Shown here one piece after another: positions 42,690-52,215 of a stretch of 64,000 nt of DNA (position 1 is its first letter; each line of letters starts with the position of its first letter). This DNA is from Radiobacillus kanasensis (GTDB lineage: Bacteria > Bacillota > Bacilli > Bacillales > Amphibacillaceae): NCBI RefSeq assembly GCF_021049245.1, contig NZ_CP088020.1:3044001-3108000 (forward strand). The letters run 5' to 3'. Under the pieces are notes generated by a model that did not search any database, was not told the origin of the DNA, and saw only the letters and a program-made list of their open reading frames with translations. The translations under genes and the position numbers were made by a program.

Positions 42690-43523
42690 TTATTCTTTTG
42701 ACCCGCTCATGGCCAGACTTTCTATAAATTGTTGCTGAGCAAAGAAAAATACAATTAAAACAGGCAATGTGGCTAAAACAGAGGCACTCATCAATAAATG
42801 CCAAGCCGTTCCTGCTTCATCCGTGAATAAAGATAATCCTACTGGGATTGTCATTAATTCACGAGATTTAATAAAAATAAGGGGCTGTAAAAACTCATCC
42901 CAATTTTGTAGGAAAGTAAATATAGTTACTGTTGCTAATGCAGGCTTGGATAATGGCAACATAATCGTCCAAAATATTCTCCATCGAGAACAACCATCCA
43001 TTCGAGCCGCTTCTTCCAATTCTTTCGGTATTTGTTTAAAAAACTGTCGCATCACGAAGATAGCGAAGGCTCCTCCTGCACCGAATATCGGTAAGATGAT
43101 CAATGGAACATGTGTGTCGATGAAGCCTAAGTCTCGCATAAGCAAAAATAAAGGAATAATTGTAACTTCTGCCGGAATCATCATGACACTTAGAAACAAA
43201 AGGAAAATAAGGCTACTCCCTCGAAATGGAATTCTAGCAAATGCATACCCAGCCATAGACCCTAACAATAACGTTCCAACGGTAACCGCAGCTCCAATAT
43301 AAATACTATTAAATAGTTGCCTTAAGAAAAAAGAATCAACTAATACTTCAACGTAATTACTAACGTTTATCGGCCAAGGTAGGAACTCAGGTGGAAATAC
43401 AAATATCTGTGTTGGATCCTTTAAGGAAGTAGATAACATCCATACAAAAGGCATGAGCATCACGACAGAGATAGTGATGAGCATGATATATTTAAACGAA
43501 GTAAAGCCAATATTAGTCTTCAT
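42690..43523 (-). CDS. Sugar ABC transporter permease (MalG type), fourth importer
   Basis: 277 residues with six helices. EAA loop PKELEEAARMDGCSRWRIFWTIMLPLSKP; C-terminus AQQQFIESLAMSGSKE. It overlaps the partner permease by 11 bases, which suggests coupled translation. Confidence 0.92.
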   Translation of the reverse strand: MKTNIGFTSFKYIMLITISVVMLMPFVWMLSTSLKDPTQIFVFPPEFLPWPINVSNYVEVLVDSFFLRQLFNSIYIGAAVTVGTLLLGSMAGYAFARIPFRGSSLIFLLFLSVMMIPAEVTIIPLFLLMRDLGFIDTHVPLIILPIFGAGGAFAIFVMRQFFKQIPKELEEAARMDGCSRWRIFWTIMLPLSKPALATVTIFTFLQNWDEFLQPLIFIKSRELMTIPVGLSLFTDEAGTAWHLLMSASVLATLPVLIVFFFAQQQFIESLAMSGSKE

Positions 43524-44454
43524 TGTACACCCACCTTTTTCGTAACTGCCATTGAATGAGCGTGAATATTAAAATGATAAAAAACAGTATAAACGCTAGG
43601 GCCGACGCATAGCCCATTTCGAAGGATTGGAAGGCTTTCTCCCAAATGTAATAGACAAGAACCTTCGTGCTATTCTCTGGACCGCCTCGTGTCATCACAT
43701 AAATTTGGGCAAAAATTTTCATAGCACCGATGATGGTAATAATCGTTGTAAGAAAAATGGTCGGTGTAATAATTGGTAGCGTGACGTTAAAAAACTGCCT
43801 AAACCGATTCGCCCCATCAATTTTTGCGGCCTCATACAATCCTTTAGGAACTAATTGCAATCCCGCTAGGAACAAAATCATATTTAACCCTACATTCTTT
43901 AAGACACTAATAAAAATTACGACTGGCATAGCTAAATCTGTATCATACAGCCAAGCCCTGGCTTCCATTCCGAATAATCCTAGGATTTGGTTGATAAATC
44001 CATAATCTGTTGCAAACATATATTTCCAAACGATAGCCCATACGACAAGTGATGTAACAACTGGAACAAAAATTGCTGTTCTAAAGAATCCGATTCCAGG
44101 CAACTTATCCTTTAAAAGCAGAGCTAATCCTAAAGCTAGACAAATATTTAATGGCACTAAACCACCTGTAAAGATGAAGGTGTTTTTTAAAACCGTCTCA
44201 AATTCTGGATCTTGTACAACGGCCTTATAATTATCTATTCCAATAAACTCAGCACTTCCGAGTAATGGCCAATCGGTAAAACTCATATAAAGTGAAAACA
44301 CGATAGGACCAAACATAAAGATAGTAAAACCAAGAAACATTGGACTTATAAATAACCATCCGGAAAGTGTGTCTGCCGAGGGCAAAAACCTTTTTCTTTT
44401 TTTCAATGCTTGAGTGGTATGAACTTTCTTGTAACTTGGTTGGATTGTACCCAA
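43513..44454 (-). CDS. Sugar ABC transporter permease (MalF type), fourth importer
   Basis: About 313 residues if translation begins at TTG 44454, which follows AGAGGTGGG. The longer frame to ATG 44502 would start inside the intercistronic hairpin, so it is disfavoured. A long basic N-terminus (KKRKRFLP) precedes the first helix. EAA loop PKGLYEAAKIDGANRFRQFFNVTLPIITP; IYVMTRGGPENSTKVLVYYIWEKAF follows. Confidence 0.88.
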   Translation of the reverse strand: MGTIQPSYKKVHTTQALKKRKRFLPSADTLSGWLFISPMFLGFTIFMFGPIVFSLYMSFTDWPLLGSAEFIGIDNYKAVVQDPEFETVLKNTFIFTGGLVPLNICLALGLALLLKDKLPGIGFFRTAIFVPVVTSLVVWAIVWKYMFATDYGFINQILGLFGMEARAWLYDTDLAMPVVIFISVLKNVGLNMILFLAGLQLVPKGLYEAAKIDGANRFRQFFNVTLPIITPTIFLTTIITIIGAMKIFAQIYVMTRGGPENSTKVLVYYIWEKAFQSFEMGYASALAFILFFIILIFTLIQWQLRKRWVYNED

Positions 44455-44499
44455 TTTCCCACCTCTTTTGACATTTAATAAACCGATCCGGTAATGTTT

Positions 44500-44525
44500 C
44501 ACCCTACCTTAGAAAAGGTAGGGTG
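44500..44525. other. Intercistronic stem-loop, fourth importer
   Basis: An 11-bp perfect stem CACCCTACCTT/AAGGTAGGGTG with an AGAA loop, between the binding-protein stop (44535) and the first permease. A T-run is present only on the plus-strand side, so on the operon strand it is more likely an mRNA stabiliser or processing barrier. Confidence 0.7.
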
Positions 44526-44534
44526 ATGATTTTT

Positions 44535-45809
44535 TTATTCAGAGTCTGAAAGATGTTTATCGATACGTTCTTTCATTCCATCTAGAAGTTCACTTGGAGT
44601 GGCAGTCTGACCAAACAGTTGATCCAACCCTAGCAGAACCTCTTTATCAATCTCATTCCATTCTTTGTGAATAGGAAGTACCCTAGCATTTTCTGTTGGA
44701 TTTAAAATAGCTAACTCCATGCTTTCACGAGAAGGATTTCCTTCTTGATTAATAAACTCGTCAGATTGCAAAACAGAATTTCGAGGTGGTGCAAAGAAAG
44801 TGGAAGTTGTGGTCATTCCTTCTTTACTTGCAAAAAATTTAATCACTTCCATTGCTTCCTCTGGATGCTCCGTACCCTCAAACATGACGTAACCTGCTTG
44901 CCCCATTAGAGGAAATTTACCTTCAGGTCCTGACGGGATAGGTGCAATGTCCCATGTAAAATCTTCAATACTTCTAGCTGTAGAAATGTAGCTATAGACA
45001 TCGAAGAACATTCCTACATTGCCTGCTTCAAAAGCGACCTGATCCCCAGCTTTTGGATGTGACTCATCTTCAAACATCATTCGTTCTAGCATACCAAATG
45101 TTTTTTCTCCAGCTTCAGAGTTCCATGCAAATTCTTTCATGTCCTCACTAAACATGCCTCCACCATAAGACCAAGTGTGAGGAAGGAGATTTTGCCAATA
45201 GTTCCACTCCCGGAACATATTTGCCCCATACACTCCTTCATCTTGTGCAATCACTTTTGCAGCCTCTTCAAAAGTCTCCCACGTCCATTCCCCTTTTTTC
45301 TCCAGTTCTACTGGAGTTTCCAGTCCATGTTTTTCAAACAACTCCTTGTTATAAAACACAATATGTGGGGGTGTAGAGAACGGGATACCGTAAAGGTCTC
45401 CATCCGCTTCATATTGACTTAATGTTCCTGGAATTATGTCTTCAAAAGCAAAATCACTATCCTCTTTTAATGCAGACAGATCCTTCAAAATACCGTTATC
45501 AATAAATTGAGGAACCATTCTTTCTGCAGCCCAACCAATATCAGCTAGTTCTTTACCTGCTGCTAAAACCGTTATGTTTTGTTGATAATCGGCAAAGGGA
45601 GTTGTTTCAATATTAACTTTGATGTTTGGATGAGAAGGATAAAACTCTTCCTCTAACAATTTTTCGTACATCGCAATGTGATCATCATTCCCCCACATGG
45701 AGAATGAAATCTCAACTTTTTCGTTTTCTTCCGAATCGGCCGTTTCATTTGAACTACAAGCTGAAAGCGCTAACAAACCAATGATTAAAAAAAGGACAAA
45801 TTTCTTCAA
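44535..45809 (-). CDS. Sugar-binding lipoprotein, fourth importer (CUT1)
   Basis: 424 residues, lipobox IGLLALSACSSN. Family blocks: ISFSMWGNDDHIAMYEKLLEEEFYPSHPNIKVNIETTPF, GDLYGIPFSTPPHIVFYNKELFEKHG and FEAGNVGMFFDVYSYISTARSI. First gene of the operon that continues with two permeases and the FAD oxidoreductase. The YesM/YesN pair just upstream on the same strand probably activates it. Confidence 0.92.
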   Translation of the reverse strand: MKKFVLFLIIGLLALSACSSNETADSEENEKVEISFSMWGNDDHIAMYEKLLEEEFYPSHPNIKVNIETTPFADYQQNITVLAAGKELADIGWAAERMVPQFIDNGILKDLSALKEDSDFAFEDIIPGTLSQYEADGDLYGIPFSTPPHIVFYNKELFEKHGLETPVELEKKGEWTWETFEEAAKVIAQDEGVYGANMFREWNYWQNLLPHTWSYGGGMFSEDMKEFAWNSEAGEKTFGMLERMMFEDESHPKAGDQVAFEAGNVGMFFDVYSYISTARSIEDFTWDIAPIPSGPEGKFPLMGQAGYVMFEGTEHPEEAMEVIKFFASKEGMTTTSTFFAPPRNSVLQSDEFINQEGNPSRESMELAILNPTENARVLPIHKEWNEIDKEVLLGLDQLFGQTATPSELLDGMKERIDKHLSDSE

Positions 45810-45901
45810 TAGATTTCCTCCTTCATTCTTTTGATAGGTTCATTATAGATAAGTAGGAAAATCCTCAAAATGGGGGAATATTTAGATTTAGTATCTTTTT
45901 T

Positions 45902-46639
45902 TCAGTTTGTAGATACGTTTCTCTTATGTCTGTACTCGGAAGGTGTTTTTTCTGTCCTCTTTTTAAATGTTTTTAAAAAATGCTTTTCGCTTTGATATCC
46001 AACCAATTCGGCAACCTCATACACTTTCAATTCCGTTTCTAATAATAATTGCTTTGCTTTTTTTATTCTTAGATCCGTAAGATATTCTGAGAAATTAATT
46101 CCGGTTTCTTTTTTGAACCATTGACTAAAATAGCCTGGATGTAAGTGAACGAGGTTCGATATAGTGGACAAAGACAAATCCCGGTCCATGTTTTGCCACA
46201 TATATCTACTAATCTTATTCATACTTGGGCTTTGTTCACTTGTACCTGATGTAAGACCATCTCTTCCCTTTAATTTCTGATGAACGGATTCCATCGCTTT
46301 TACAAACTCCCGACGATTAATCGGTTTTAATAAATAATCATGCACCCCATGCTTTAATCCTATCTTGGCATATTCAAAATCGTCGTAGCCACTAATAATG
46401 ATGATGCTAAGAGAAGGATTTATTTCTTTCGCCTTCTCGATTAGGGATAATCCATCCATTTTGGGCATGCGTATATCTGTCAACAAAACATCAGGGGGAT
46501 TATGACGTAGTAACTCAAGTGCTCGCTCCCCATCCTCTGCTTCCCCCGATATTGCAAAGTCATTAGTAAGATTCGTAATCAGCGCTTGTAATCCTTGCCG
46601 AATAATCTTCTCATCCTCCGCAACCAATACTTTAAACAT
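45902..46639 (-). CDS. YesN-type response regulator (REC + AraC HTH)
   Basis: About 245 residues. The N-terminal receiver domain (FKVLVAEDEKIIRQGLQALI; phospho-acceptor Asp in LLTDIRMPKMDGLSLI; SGYDDFEYAKIGLKHGVHDYLLKPINRREFV) is followed by an AraC-type double HTH (LSTISNLVHLHPGYFSQWFKKETGINFSEYL, VYEVAELVGYQSEKHFLKTFKKRTEKTPSEYR). ATG 46639 follows GGGGGAG and sits 2 bases past the kinase stop. It should activate the binding-protein operon downstream when phosphorylated by the adjacent kinase. Confidence 0.92.
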   Translation of the reverse strand: MFKVLVAEDEKIIRQGLQALITNLTNDFAISGEAEDGERALELLRHNPPDVLLTDIRMPKMDGLSLIEKAKEINPSLSIIIISGYDDFEYAKIGLKHGVHDYLLKPINRREFVKAMESVHQKLKGRDGLTSGTSEQSPSMNKISRYMWQNMDRDLSLSTISNLVHLHPGYFSQWFKKETGINFSEYLTDLRIKKAKQLLLETELKVYEVAELVGYQSEKHFLKTFKKRTEKTPSEYRHKRNVSTN

Positions 46640-46640
46640 A

Positions 46641-48473
46641 TTACTCCCCCCGTTTTTTATAAGGTAACGCAATAAATACATCTGTTCCTTGCTCTATGTT
46701 ACTATCAATATGGAGCCCGAACTTTTTTCCGAATAAGAGTTTTATCCTTTCATGAACATTCTTTAAAGCCACACCAGAGTGCTTATTCATTCCTATCCCT
46801 TCTTCTACTTCTATAGCATTTAGCTTGTTCATAAGCTGTTGCTGCTGTTCCTTAGACATTCCTTCGCCATTATCGCTGACTCTAATATAAAAGATTTGAT
46901 TTTCCACCCAACCATCTATCGAGATCTTTCCGGACGTATTTCCATTATCTAGTCCATGTACAATAGCATTTTCTAAGATAGGTTGAAGGGTGAGCTTTGG
47001 TATTTTTGCCTTCCATAAATGACTCGGTATATGGACTTCGACTTCTAAACGATCCTCATAACGTAGTTGCTGAATATTTAAGTAGGATTGGACAAACTCT
47101 AATTCCTCACTTACATCAATAACGCTTTCCTTTTGGCTTACCGTATATCTAATTAATTTTCCAAGCGAGGAAACCATATCGGATATTTCATATTTACCAT
47201 GGGTAATCGCCATCATATTAATAGATTCAAGTGTGTTATAGATAAAATGTGGATTTATTTGGCTCTGCAACGCCTTGATTTCCGCATCCTTTTCTCTTAA
47301 TTCTGTTTGATACACTTGCTTTACTAGTTGATTAATTTGTTCCATCATCCGGTTGAATCCTTGCGAAAGCTCTCCAATCTCATCATTGGAATGAACGGCT
47401 ACCTGTTGATTAAAGTTCCCTTCTTCTGCCAAGACCATTTTATTTCTCAAATCATAAATTGGAGAAGTAATTTTTCTCGTTACCAAAAGAGCAAGAATAA
47501 CGGTGATGACGACAAAAATGAAAATAAGAATAATAGAAAAGATACGGAGGTTCTTAGATTCCTCTAACATTTCTTCTTCCGGAATTAACACTACGGATTG
47601 GATGTCTGAATGGGAAGGATTTTCCGTAATGGGTAAATAATTTATTCCATTGTAAGAAATTGTCTTGTCATCACTGTTCTCAATTTTATTTAAGAGATTA
47701 TTCGTTGCTTCCCTTATCAAATCTAAGTTCGCCTCTTCATTTATAACCGCCCGGTTGTTTGGATGATGCTGATATACGTCACCGATTTGCTGATAGATTA
47801 AATTTCCTTGTTTATCGAGTATAATGGTCATCGCATCATCGGAGAAGTGTGTTTCTTCCATAAGAGATTGCAAGTATTCCAGATGTATGTCAATTTTTAT
47901 AATTCCTATATGCTCATGTGTCGTTAAATCTCTTAATACCTTTGCCACAGAAAAGACCTTTTCATTGGAAGCAATGTAATAAGAAGGCGCGTGTGCAGCA
48001 ATAATAATAGATTCACCATCCGCCCGTTTCACTTCTTTGTACCAGCTTTCTTCCTCTAAGTTAAAAGAACGGGGCTGGAGTCGAGATGAGCCTAAGTTAC
48101 TAAAGATACTATGGTTATTCGTCAAAATTTGAATACCCTTTATCTCTTGCCTTTTGTATTTGAGGGTTGAGATAAAAGAGTTCATTTTTTCAATTTCACT
48201 ATTATAAGGGTAATAATAGGTCTCGTCTGATTTATGTCTTTTTAATATATCTAATACTTCCTGATCATAGAGAGGCAGTAAGGTCATACGATGAAGCTCA
48301 TTGACATATTGATCTATATTTTGATTGATTTGATTAATAATTTGAGTGGAGTAGTTGTATGTTTGATTCTTGAGAGTATGGGAGTACTGTACATAAGTAA
48401 TCATACCTAATAGATTTAAAGGAATAAGAATAACTAATAAAAAAAGGATAATCATTTTATATTTTAAAGACAT
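46641..48473 (-). CDS. YesM-type sensor histidine kinase
   Basis: About 610 residues. Two transmembrane helices (~8-30 and ~290-312) bracket a large extracytoplasmic sensor domain; a HAMP linker follows (TSPIYDLRNKMVLAEEGNFNQQVAV). The phospho-acceptor region KALQSQINPHFIYNTLESINMM and the ATPase domain with ENAIVHGLDNG and VSDNGEGM are of the His_kinase (LytS/YesM) type. ATG 48473 is chosen (GGGAG 8 bases upstream); the TTG at 48488 overlaps that site. Such kinases sense extracellular carbohydrate, often through the cognate binding protein. Confidence 0.92.
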   Translation of the reverse strand: MSLKYKMIILFLLVILIPLNLLGMITYVQYSHTLKNQTYNYSTQIINQINQNIDQYVNELHRMTLLPLYDQEVLDILKRHKSDETYYYPYNSEIEKMNSFISTLKYKRQEIKGIQILTNNHSIFSNLGSSRLQPRSFNLEEESWYKEVKRADGESIIIAAHAPSYYIASNEKVFSVAKVLRDLTTHEHIGIIKIDIHLEYLQSLMEETHFSDDAMTIILDKQGNLIYQQIGDVYQHHPNNRAVINEEANLDLIREATNNLLNKIENSDDKTISYNGINYLPITENPSHSDIQSVVLIPEEEMLEESKNLRIFSIILIFIFVVITVILALLVTRKITSPIYDLRNKMVLAEEGNFNQQVAVHSNDEIGELSQGFNRMMEQINQLVKQVYQTELREKDAEIKALQSQINPHFIYNTLESINMMAITHGKYEISDMVSSLGKLIRYTVSQKESVIDVSEELEFVQSYLNIQQLRYEDRLEVEVHIPSHLWKAKIPKLTLQPILENAIVHGLDNGNTSGKISIDGWVENQIFYIRVSDNGEGMSKEQQQQLMNKLNAIEVEEGIGMNKHSGVALKNVHERIKLLFGKKFGLHIDSNIEQGTDVFIALPYKKRGE

Positions 48474-48546
48474 AGGCACAGCTCCCAAGATATGTTTGTA
48501 TCTATTATAAATCTTTTATGAATCCGCTTACATTAAAAACCCTATA

Positions 48547-48582
48547 CAAAGATCCCTTATGAAATGTCATAAAGGACCTTTG
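48547..48582 (-). terminator. Terminator or intercistronic hairpin after the secreted propeller gene
   Basis: A 16-bp stem (CAAAGATCCCTTATGA with TCATAAAGGACCTTTG, wobbles only) and a 4-nt loop, about 15 bases past the stop codon, on the same strand as the kinase gene that follows. Confidence 0.7.
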
Positions 48583-48594
48583 CAATTTTATCCA

Positions 48595-50994
48595 TTATTC
48601 TTGTTCTCTTTTTAGTAGACTATTTATATCCTGTTCTAATAATGATTTCGCTTTACTAGACAGCAATTTTTGCTTAGATGGATGATGAAGCTGCTCTAAA
48701 AATCTACTTAGATGGTTTATTTCCTGTTCAGTCTTACCTTTATTATTGTGGTTCATTGCTTGTTGAAGACTGTTCATGAGCTGCTTATACATTGGGTGCT
48801 TGATCTCTTCTTCCTTATAAAAATATAGAAGCGTTTGTTGAATTAATCTGTAATCAGGAGTAATACGAATATCCAAGGAATTAGATGTAACAACCTTTCC
48901 CTTAAAATCAACCTCCGCCCATATCTCAAATGACCTTACTTCACCTACAGGTTCATCAATCTTTACTATTCCATCCCTATCTATGGTAACGATATTTGGA
49001 TGAGACGTACCGTATTTTACTGTTGCCTCCTCAATTGGAAGTTCTGTTTCATCGTTAAGAAAGGCATGTATATCTGTTTGAAACACATCTCCTAGTGAGA
49101 TACCAGTAAATTCAGAAGTTACTTCTACCCTTTCCAAGGAAGCTGTCTTCTCTGGTCGATGGATACCGTCCCCTATTTTTAGAGACTTGATATACATATT
49201 AGCACTAGCAGGGCTATCTGAACCGATTTTTATGAGATTAGAACTATTTTCTGATTTTGCCGTTGCAGACCATACAAATTTTCCATCCACATAGAGGTCG
49301 TAGGATGATTCCGTTGTTGCAACCACTCTATAGGTATGAAATTGAGATGTATCCATTGATATGGAGTGGTTAGCTGACATCAACCTATCTTGAACTGTAC
49401 CCACTTCCCCATCATGAGTTAAGAAAATCGAATATAGTTTATTATTTACCCGGATAGACACTTCATTGCCGTTACTCGATCCATTCACTCTTGCATCAAA
49501 CTCGAACGTAAATGCATCTGTTGGGAACTCTATATCTTTTTTTACTAAATAATGATAGGTTCCTCTTCCATTCGTACTATTTTCCAAAAGGTGAACATAT
49601 CCATCTTCTTGCCTGACGAACCCGGTCGTATCAGTGCCTTTAGAAATAGTCCACCCCTTTTCATAGTCCGAAAAATCCTCATCTAACAGATTCCAATAGG
49701 TACCTTCTGGAATCACTTGTATCGTAACGGAATTAGATTCAACAATGGTACCCTCTAAAGTAACTCGTGCTTTTAGATCAACTGTACCTTCTTTAAGCCC
49801 ATATATATCTCCGTTTCTAACCTCGGCTACTTCAACATCCGAGGAAACAAAATCGATTTGGGCAGAGGAAATATCCATTGGATCACCAGCTTTTGTTTCA
49901 GCTTCTATATGCAAAGGAATTGTTTCTCCCGCCTGCAAAACATGTTGATCAACTCGAATACCCACAAAGCCCAAGTCATCTTGCTCCTCTTCCGGTACTG
50001 ATTTTGCTAAGGCGATTTTCGTACTTCCTCGTTGTCCTACCTCGTAAACCATATAGATTGTATCGCCTTCTTGGATATACGCCCTTGATGCAGCACGTCC
50101 GTTTTCCGGAAAATAATCAGATGCTGTGTAATAGGCACCACGATGAATTTCTTGATCAAAATTCTCTCCCACTTCCACTACATACTGATTACCTGAACTA
50201 GCATGAACCGTCACATAGTGTTTCCCTTTCCATGGAAAGTAGTAGGCCCCTGAAAGATTTCCTTTATGGTCTATCTCATCTTTGTTTATCGGTGAAATAA
50301 ATGGCGTTCGCTGTGTTTCCCAATTCCGTCCATCATCAGACCAAGCCATATAAATCCTTCTTGTTCCATGGTTGTTCCCCATTAGCAACATGACATATTT
50401 ATTTTGTTTAGATGGGATCGTATATTCAAAGACTCGTGCATAAGATGCCTCACTAATGTCATCAAAATCGGACGTATCCACTACAATCTTTTCGTACTCA
50501 AAATGGATACCATCCTCCGAAGTAGCAAGTCTTGTTTTACTATTCTCACCATGGAAATAAAGAAATAACTTCTGCTCCTCCTCTACCCATATTGGATGAG
50601 CGGAGGCAACATGAGAAACAGAATAATGTGGTTCCCATTCTCGACTTACGATTGGATTATGTTCGTACTCTGTCCATGGCCCTTCTATGGAATCTGCATA
50701 AGCCATACTAATCCCACCTGGGGCATCATGAGGTCCATAATACATGTAGTATTTTCCAAGAGGATTTTCGAAGTATTTTTCTGCGTGGATGATGGTAGGA
50801 AAATCAAATTCCCCAGTTGGATTATAGTCCATCTTCTCTGGATCAATAATGACTTTTTCATATTGAAACACAGGAAAATCAGAGATCTCTAACTTCTCTT
50901 CTGCAGATACCGGTTTAGTCATCAACAGCGAAACACCAACAAAAACAACCAATGATAAACATAAACTAATGGAAAGCGCTTTAATTTTATTCAA
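48595..50994 (-). CDS. Secreted multidomain protein with GH43/GH117-like beta-propeller and Big/LamG-like modules
   Basis: 799 residues, TTG start. Signal peptide 1-31 (KPVSA-EE). Residues ~35-330 form a glycosidase-like five-bladed propeller (FDFPTIIHAEKYFENPLGKYYMYYG, GGISMAYADSIEGPWTEYEHNP, HVASAHPIWVEEEQKLFLYFHG, RRIYMAWSDDGRNWE). A bacterial Ig-like (Big) module is at ~345-430, a laminin-G-like module at ~440-610 (FTFEFDARVNGSSNGNEVSI, YRVVATTESSYDLYVDGKFVW), a second Big module at ~625-715 and a basic helical tail with no anchor motif. It probably releases the sugar taken up by the adjacent importer. The exact GH family is uncertain. Confidence 0.78.
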   Translation of the reverse strand: MNKIKALSISLCLSLVVFVGVSLLMTKPVSAEEKLEISDFPVFQYEKVIIDPEKMDYNPTGEFDFPTIIHAEKYFENPLGKYYMYYGPHDAPGGISMAYADSIEGPWTEYEHNPIVSREWEPHYSVSHVASAHPIWVEEEQKLFLYFHGENSKTRLATSEDGIHFEYEKIVVDTSDFDDISEASYARVFEYTIPSKQNKYVMLLMGNNHGTRRIYMAWSDDGRNWETQRTPFISPINKDEIDHKGNLSGAYYFPWKGKHYVTVHASSGNQYVVEVGENFDQEIHRGAYYTASDYFPENGRAASRAYIQEGDTIYMVYEVGQRGSTKIALAKSVPEEEQDDLGFVGIRVDQHVLQAGETIPLHIEAETKAGDPMDISSAQIDFVSSDVEVAEVRNGDIYGLKEGTVDLKARVTLEGTIVESNSVTIQVIPEGTYWNLLDEDFSDYEKGWTISKGTDTTGFVRQEDGYVHLLENSTNGRGTYHYLVKKDIEFPTDAFTFEFDARVNGSSNGNEVSIRVNNKLYSIFLTHDGEVGTVQDRLMSANHSISMDTSQFHTYRVVATTESSYDLYVDGKFVWSATAKSENSSNLIKIGSDSPASANMYIKSLKIGDGIHRPEKTASLERVEVTSEFTGISLGDVFQTDIHAFLNDETELPIEEATVKYGTSHPNIVTIDRDGIVKIDEPVGEVRSFEIWAEVDFKGKVVTSNSLDIRITPDYRLIQQTLLYFYKEEEIKHPMYKQLMNSLQQAMNHNNKGKTEQEINHLSRFLEQLHHPSKQKLLSSKAKSLLEQDINSLLKREQE

Positions 50995-51139
50995 TTACTC
51001 TTCTCCCTTCCTATTGAATGAAGTATTTCTTCCCGCCTCTAATCCTTATTATGAGAAAAAAGATGGGCGAAACGAAATACCCCTCTGTTTAGAAAAGGTA
51101 TCTTTTTTATATTTCATCGATACTTTCATTCCCACAAAA

Positions 51140-51164
51140 AAGAACACCCCAAAGGGATGCTCTT
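51140..51164 (-). terminator. Terminator of the NEW3/ABC-2 operon
   Basis: AAGAACACCCC/GGGATGCTCTT stem with wobbles and a 3-nt loop; on the minus strand it is followed by TTTTTTG. It overlaps the last codon of the permease gene. Confidence 0.8.
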
Positions 51165-52215
51165 AATTCGATCGAATCTCTTGTTTCATAAACAGTACAT
51201 AAGAAATGGCAAAACAAATCATCGTCGCAGCGATGAGTCCGGTGAGTTGTGGCCAAATTAATAATAGGCTTTGACCTAAGGGAAGTGGCCCCGCAACTGC
51301 TCCTGCCGTTTGTTCCATTGTTAGTGGTCCGAGACTTCGAACAGATGGGGATAGCATTGTCGTAGTCGACTCACTAAACAAATAGTTCGGAGAAAGTCTC
51401 ATCAAGTTCAATATCGTTCCTTGTTTCTCGATCACATCCGCTTGGCTCGTAGGATTTTCTGGATTTAGCATCGACTTGGAAATTAGTTTGATAATCATGT
51501 TGTAAAACATACTAAAAAAGATCCAAACTGCAATTCCTGATAAAGCGGATGTTGCGGCTTGTCGGAATCGAACGGAAAACAGGATGCCCAGATTTAACCA
51601 AAAAGCGATATACGCGACACATAACAGGAGGAAACAAATAACTCTAGCAAACTCCTCAAAAGTTGGCGGAATGCCTATAATCAATATTCCGAATGCCATG
51701 ACCAAGAAGCCTAATGCAAAAAACAATACCGTATTTAGCAATAAAGCGGCTGTAAATTTAGCATTTAACACATAGTCTCTCGGAATCGGTTGAGCCATTA
51801 ATCGACTTAGTGTTCCTTTATTTCTTTCGGAATTAATGGCATCGAATCCTAGAGCTATGCCTAGCAAAGGGCCTAGAAACGTAACAAACGTGATAAATGG
51901 AGGTAGCGTTCCATCGGAAACCGTAAATAGTTTCAGAAACAAGAAGGACCCTTTTGCTATCTCCTTCGCATCTTCTGACGCTGATATCGCATCTTTAATC
52001 GTGGAAACCGCTGTGTATAACGATCCCACACAAGTAAGCGTAATAATAAGCAGAAGAATAATAATCCTCCAGCTTGTAATATAATCAGTAAACTCTTTTC
52101 GCACTAGTGAAGTGAAAGCAAGTCTAAGTTGCTTTTTAGATCGCTCTTGTTCTACATTTTTTTCTTCCTTTGGACGAAATTTGCTTTTCAACGTTTCCAC
52201 GTTAGGCAGGTTCAT
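51163..52215 (-). CDS. ABC-2 family transporter permease
   Basis: About 350 residues. A charged cytoplasmic N-terminus (SKFRPKEEKNVEQERSKK) precedes VRKEFTDYITSWRIIILLLII; GFDAINSERNKGTLSRLMAQPIPRDYVLNAKF is the hallmark of ABC-2 exporters of the NosY/GldF type. Six hydrophobic segments. ATG 52215 overlaps the ATPase gene by 14 bases. With the ATPase at 52202 and the NEW3 protein at 53158 it forms an export or membrane-remodelling complex. Cargo unknown. Confidence 0.88.
   Translation of the reverse strand: MNLPNVETLKSKFRPKEEKNVEQERSKKQLRLAFTSLVRKEFTDYITSWRIIILLLIITLTCVGSLYTAVSTIKDAISASEDAKEIAKGSFLFLKLFTVSDGTLPPFITFVTFLGPLLGIALGFDAINSERNKGTLSRLMAQPIPRDYVLNAKFTAALLLNTVLFFALGFLVMAFGILIIGIPPTFEEFARVICFLLLCVAYIAFWLNLGILFSVRFRQAATSALSGIAVWIFFSMFYNMIIKLISKSMLNPENPTSQADVIEKQGTILNLMRLSPNYLFSESTTTMLSPSVRSLGPLTMEQTAGAVAGPLPLGQSLLLIWPQLTGLIAATMICFAISYVLFMKQEIRSN

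Noticed and set aside
42769..43302. 177-codon plus-strand ORF
   Set aside because: Antisense of the fourth importer's permease; no start signals.
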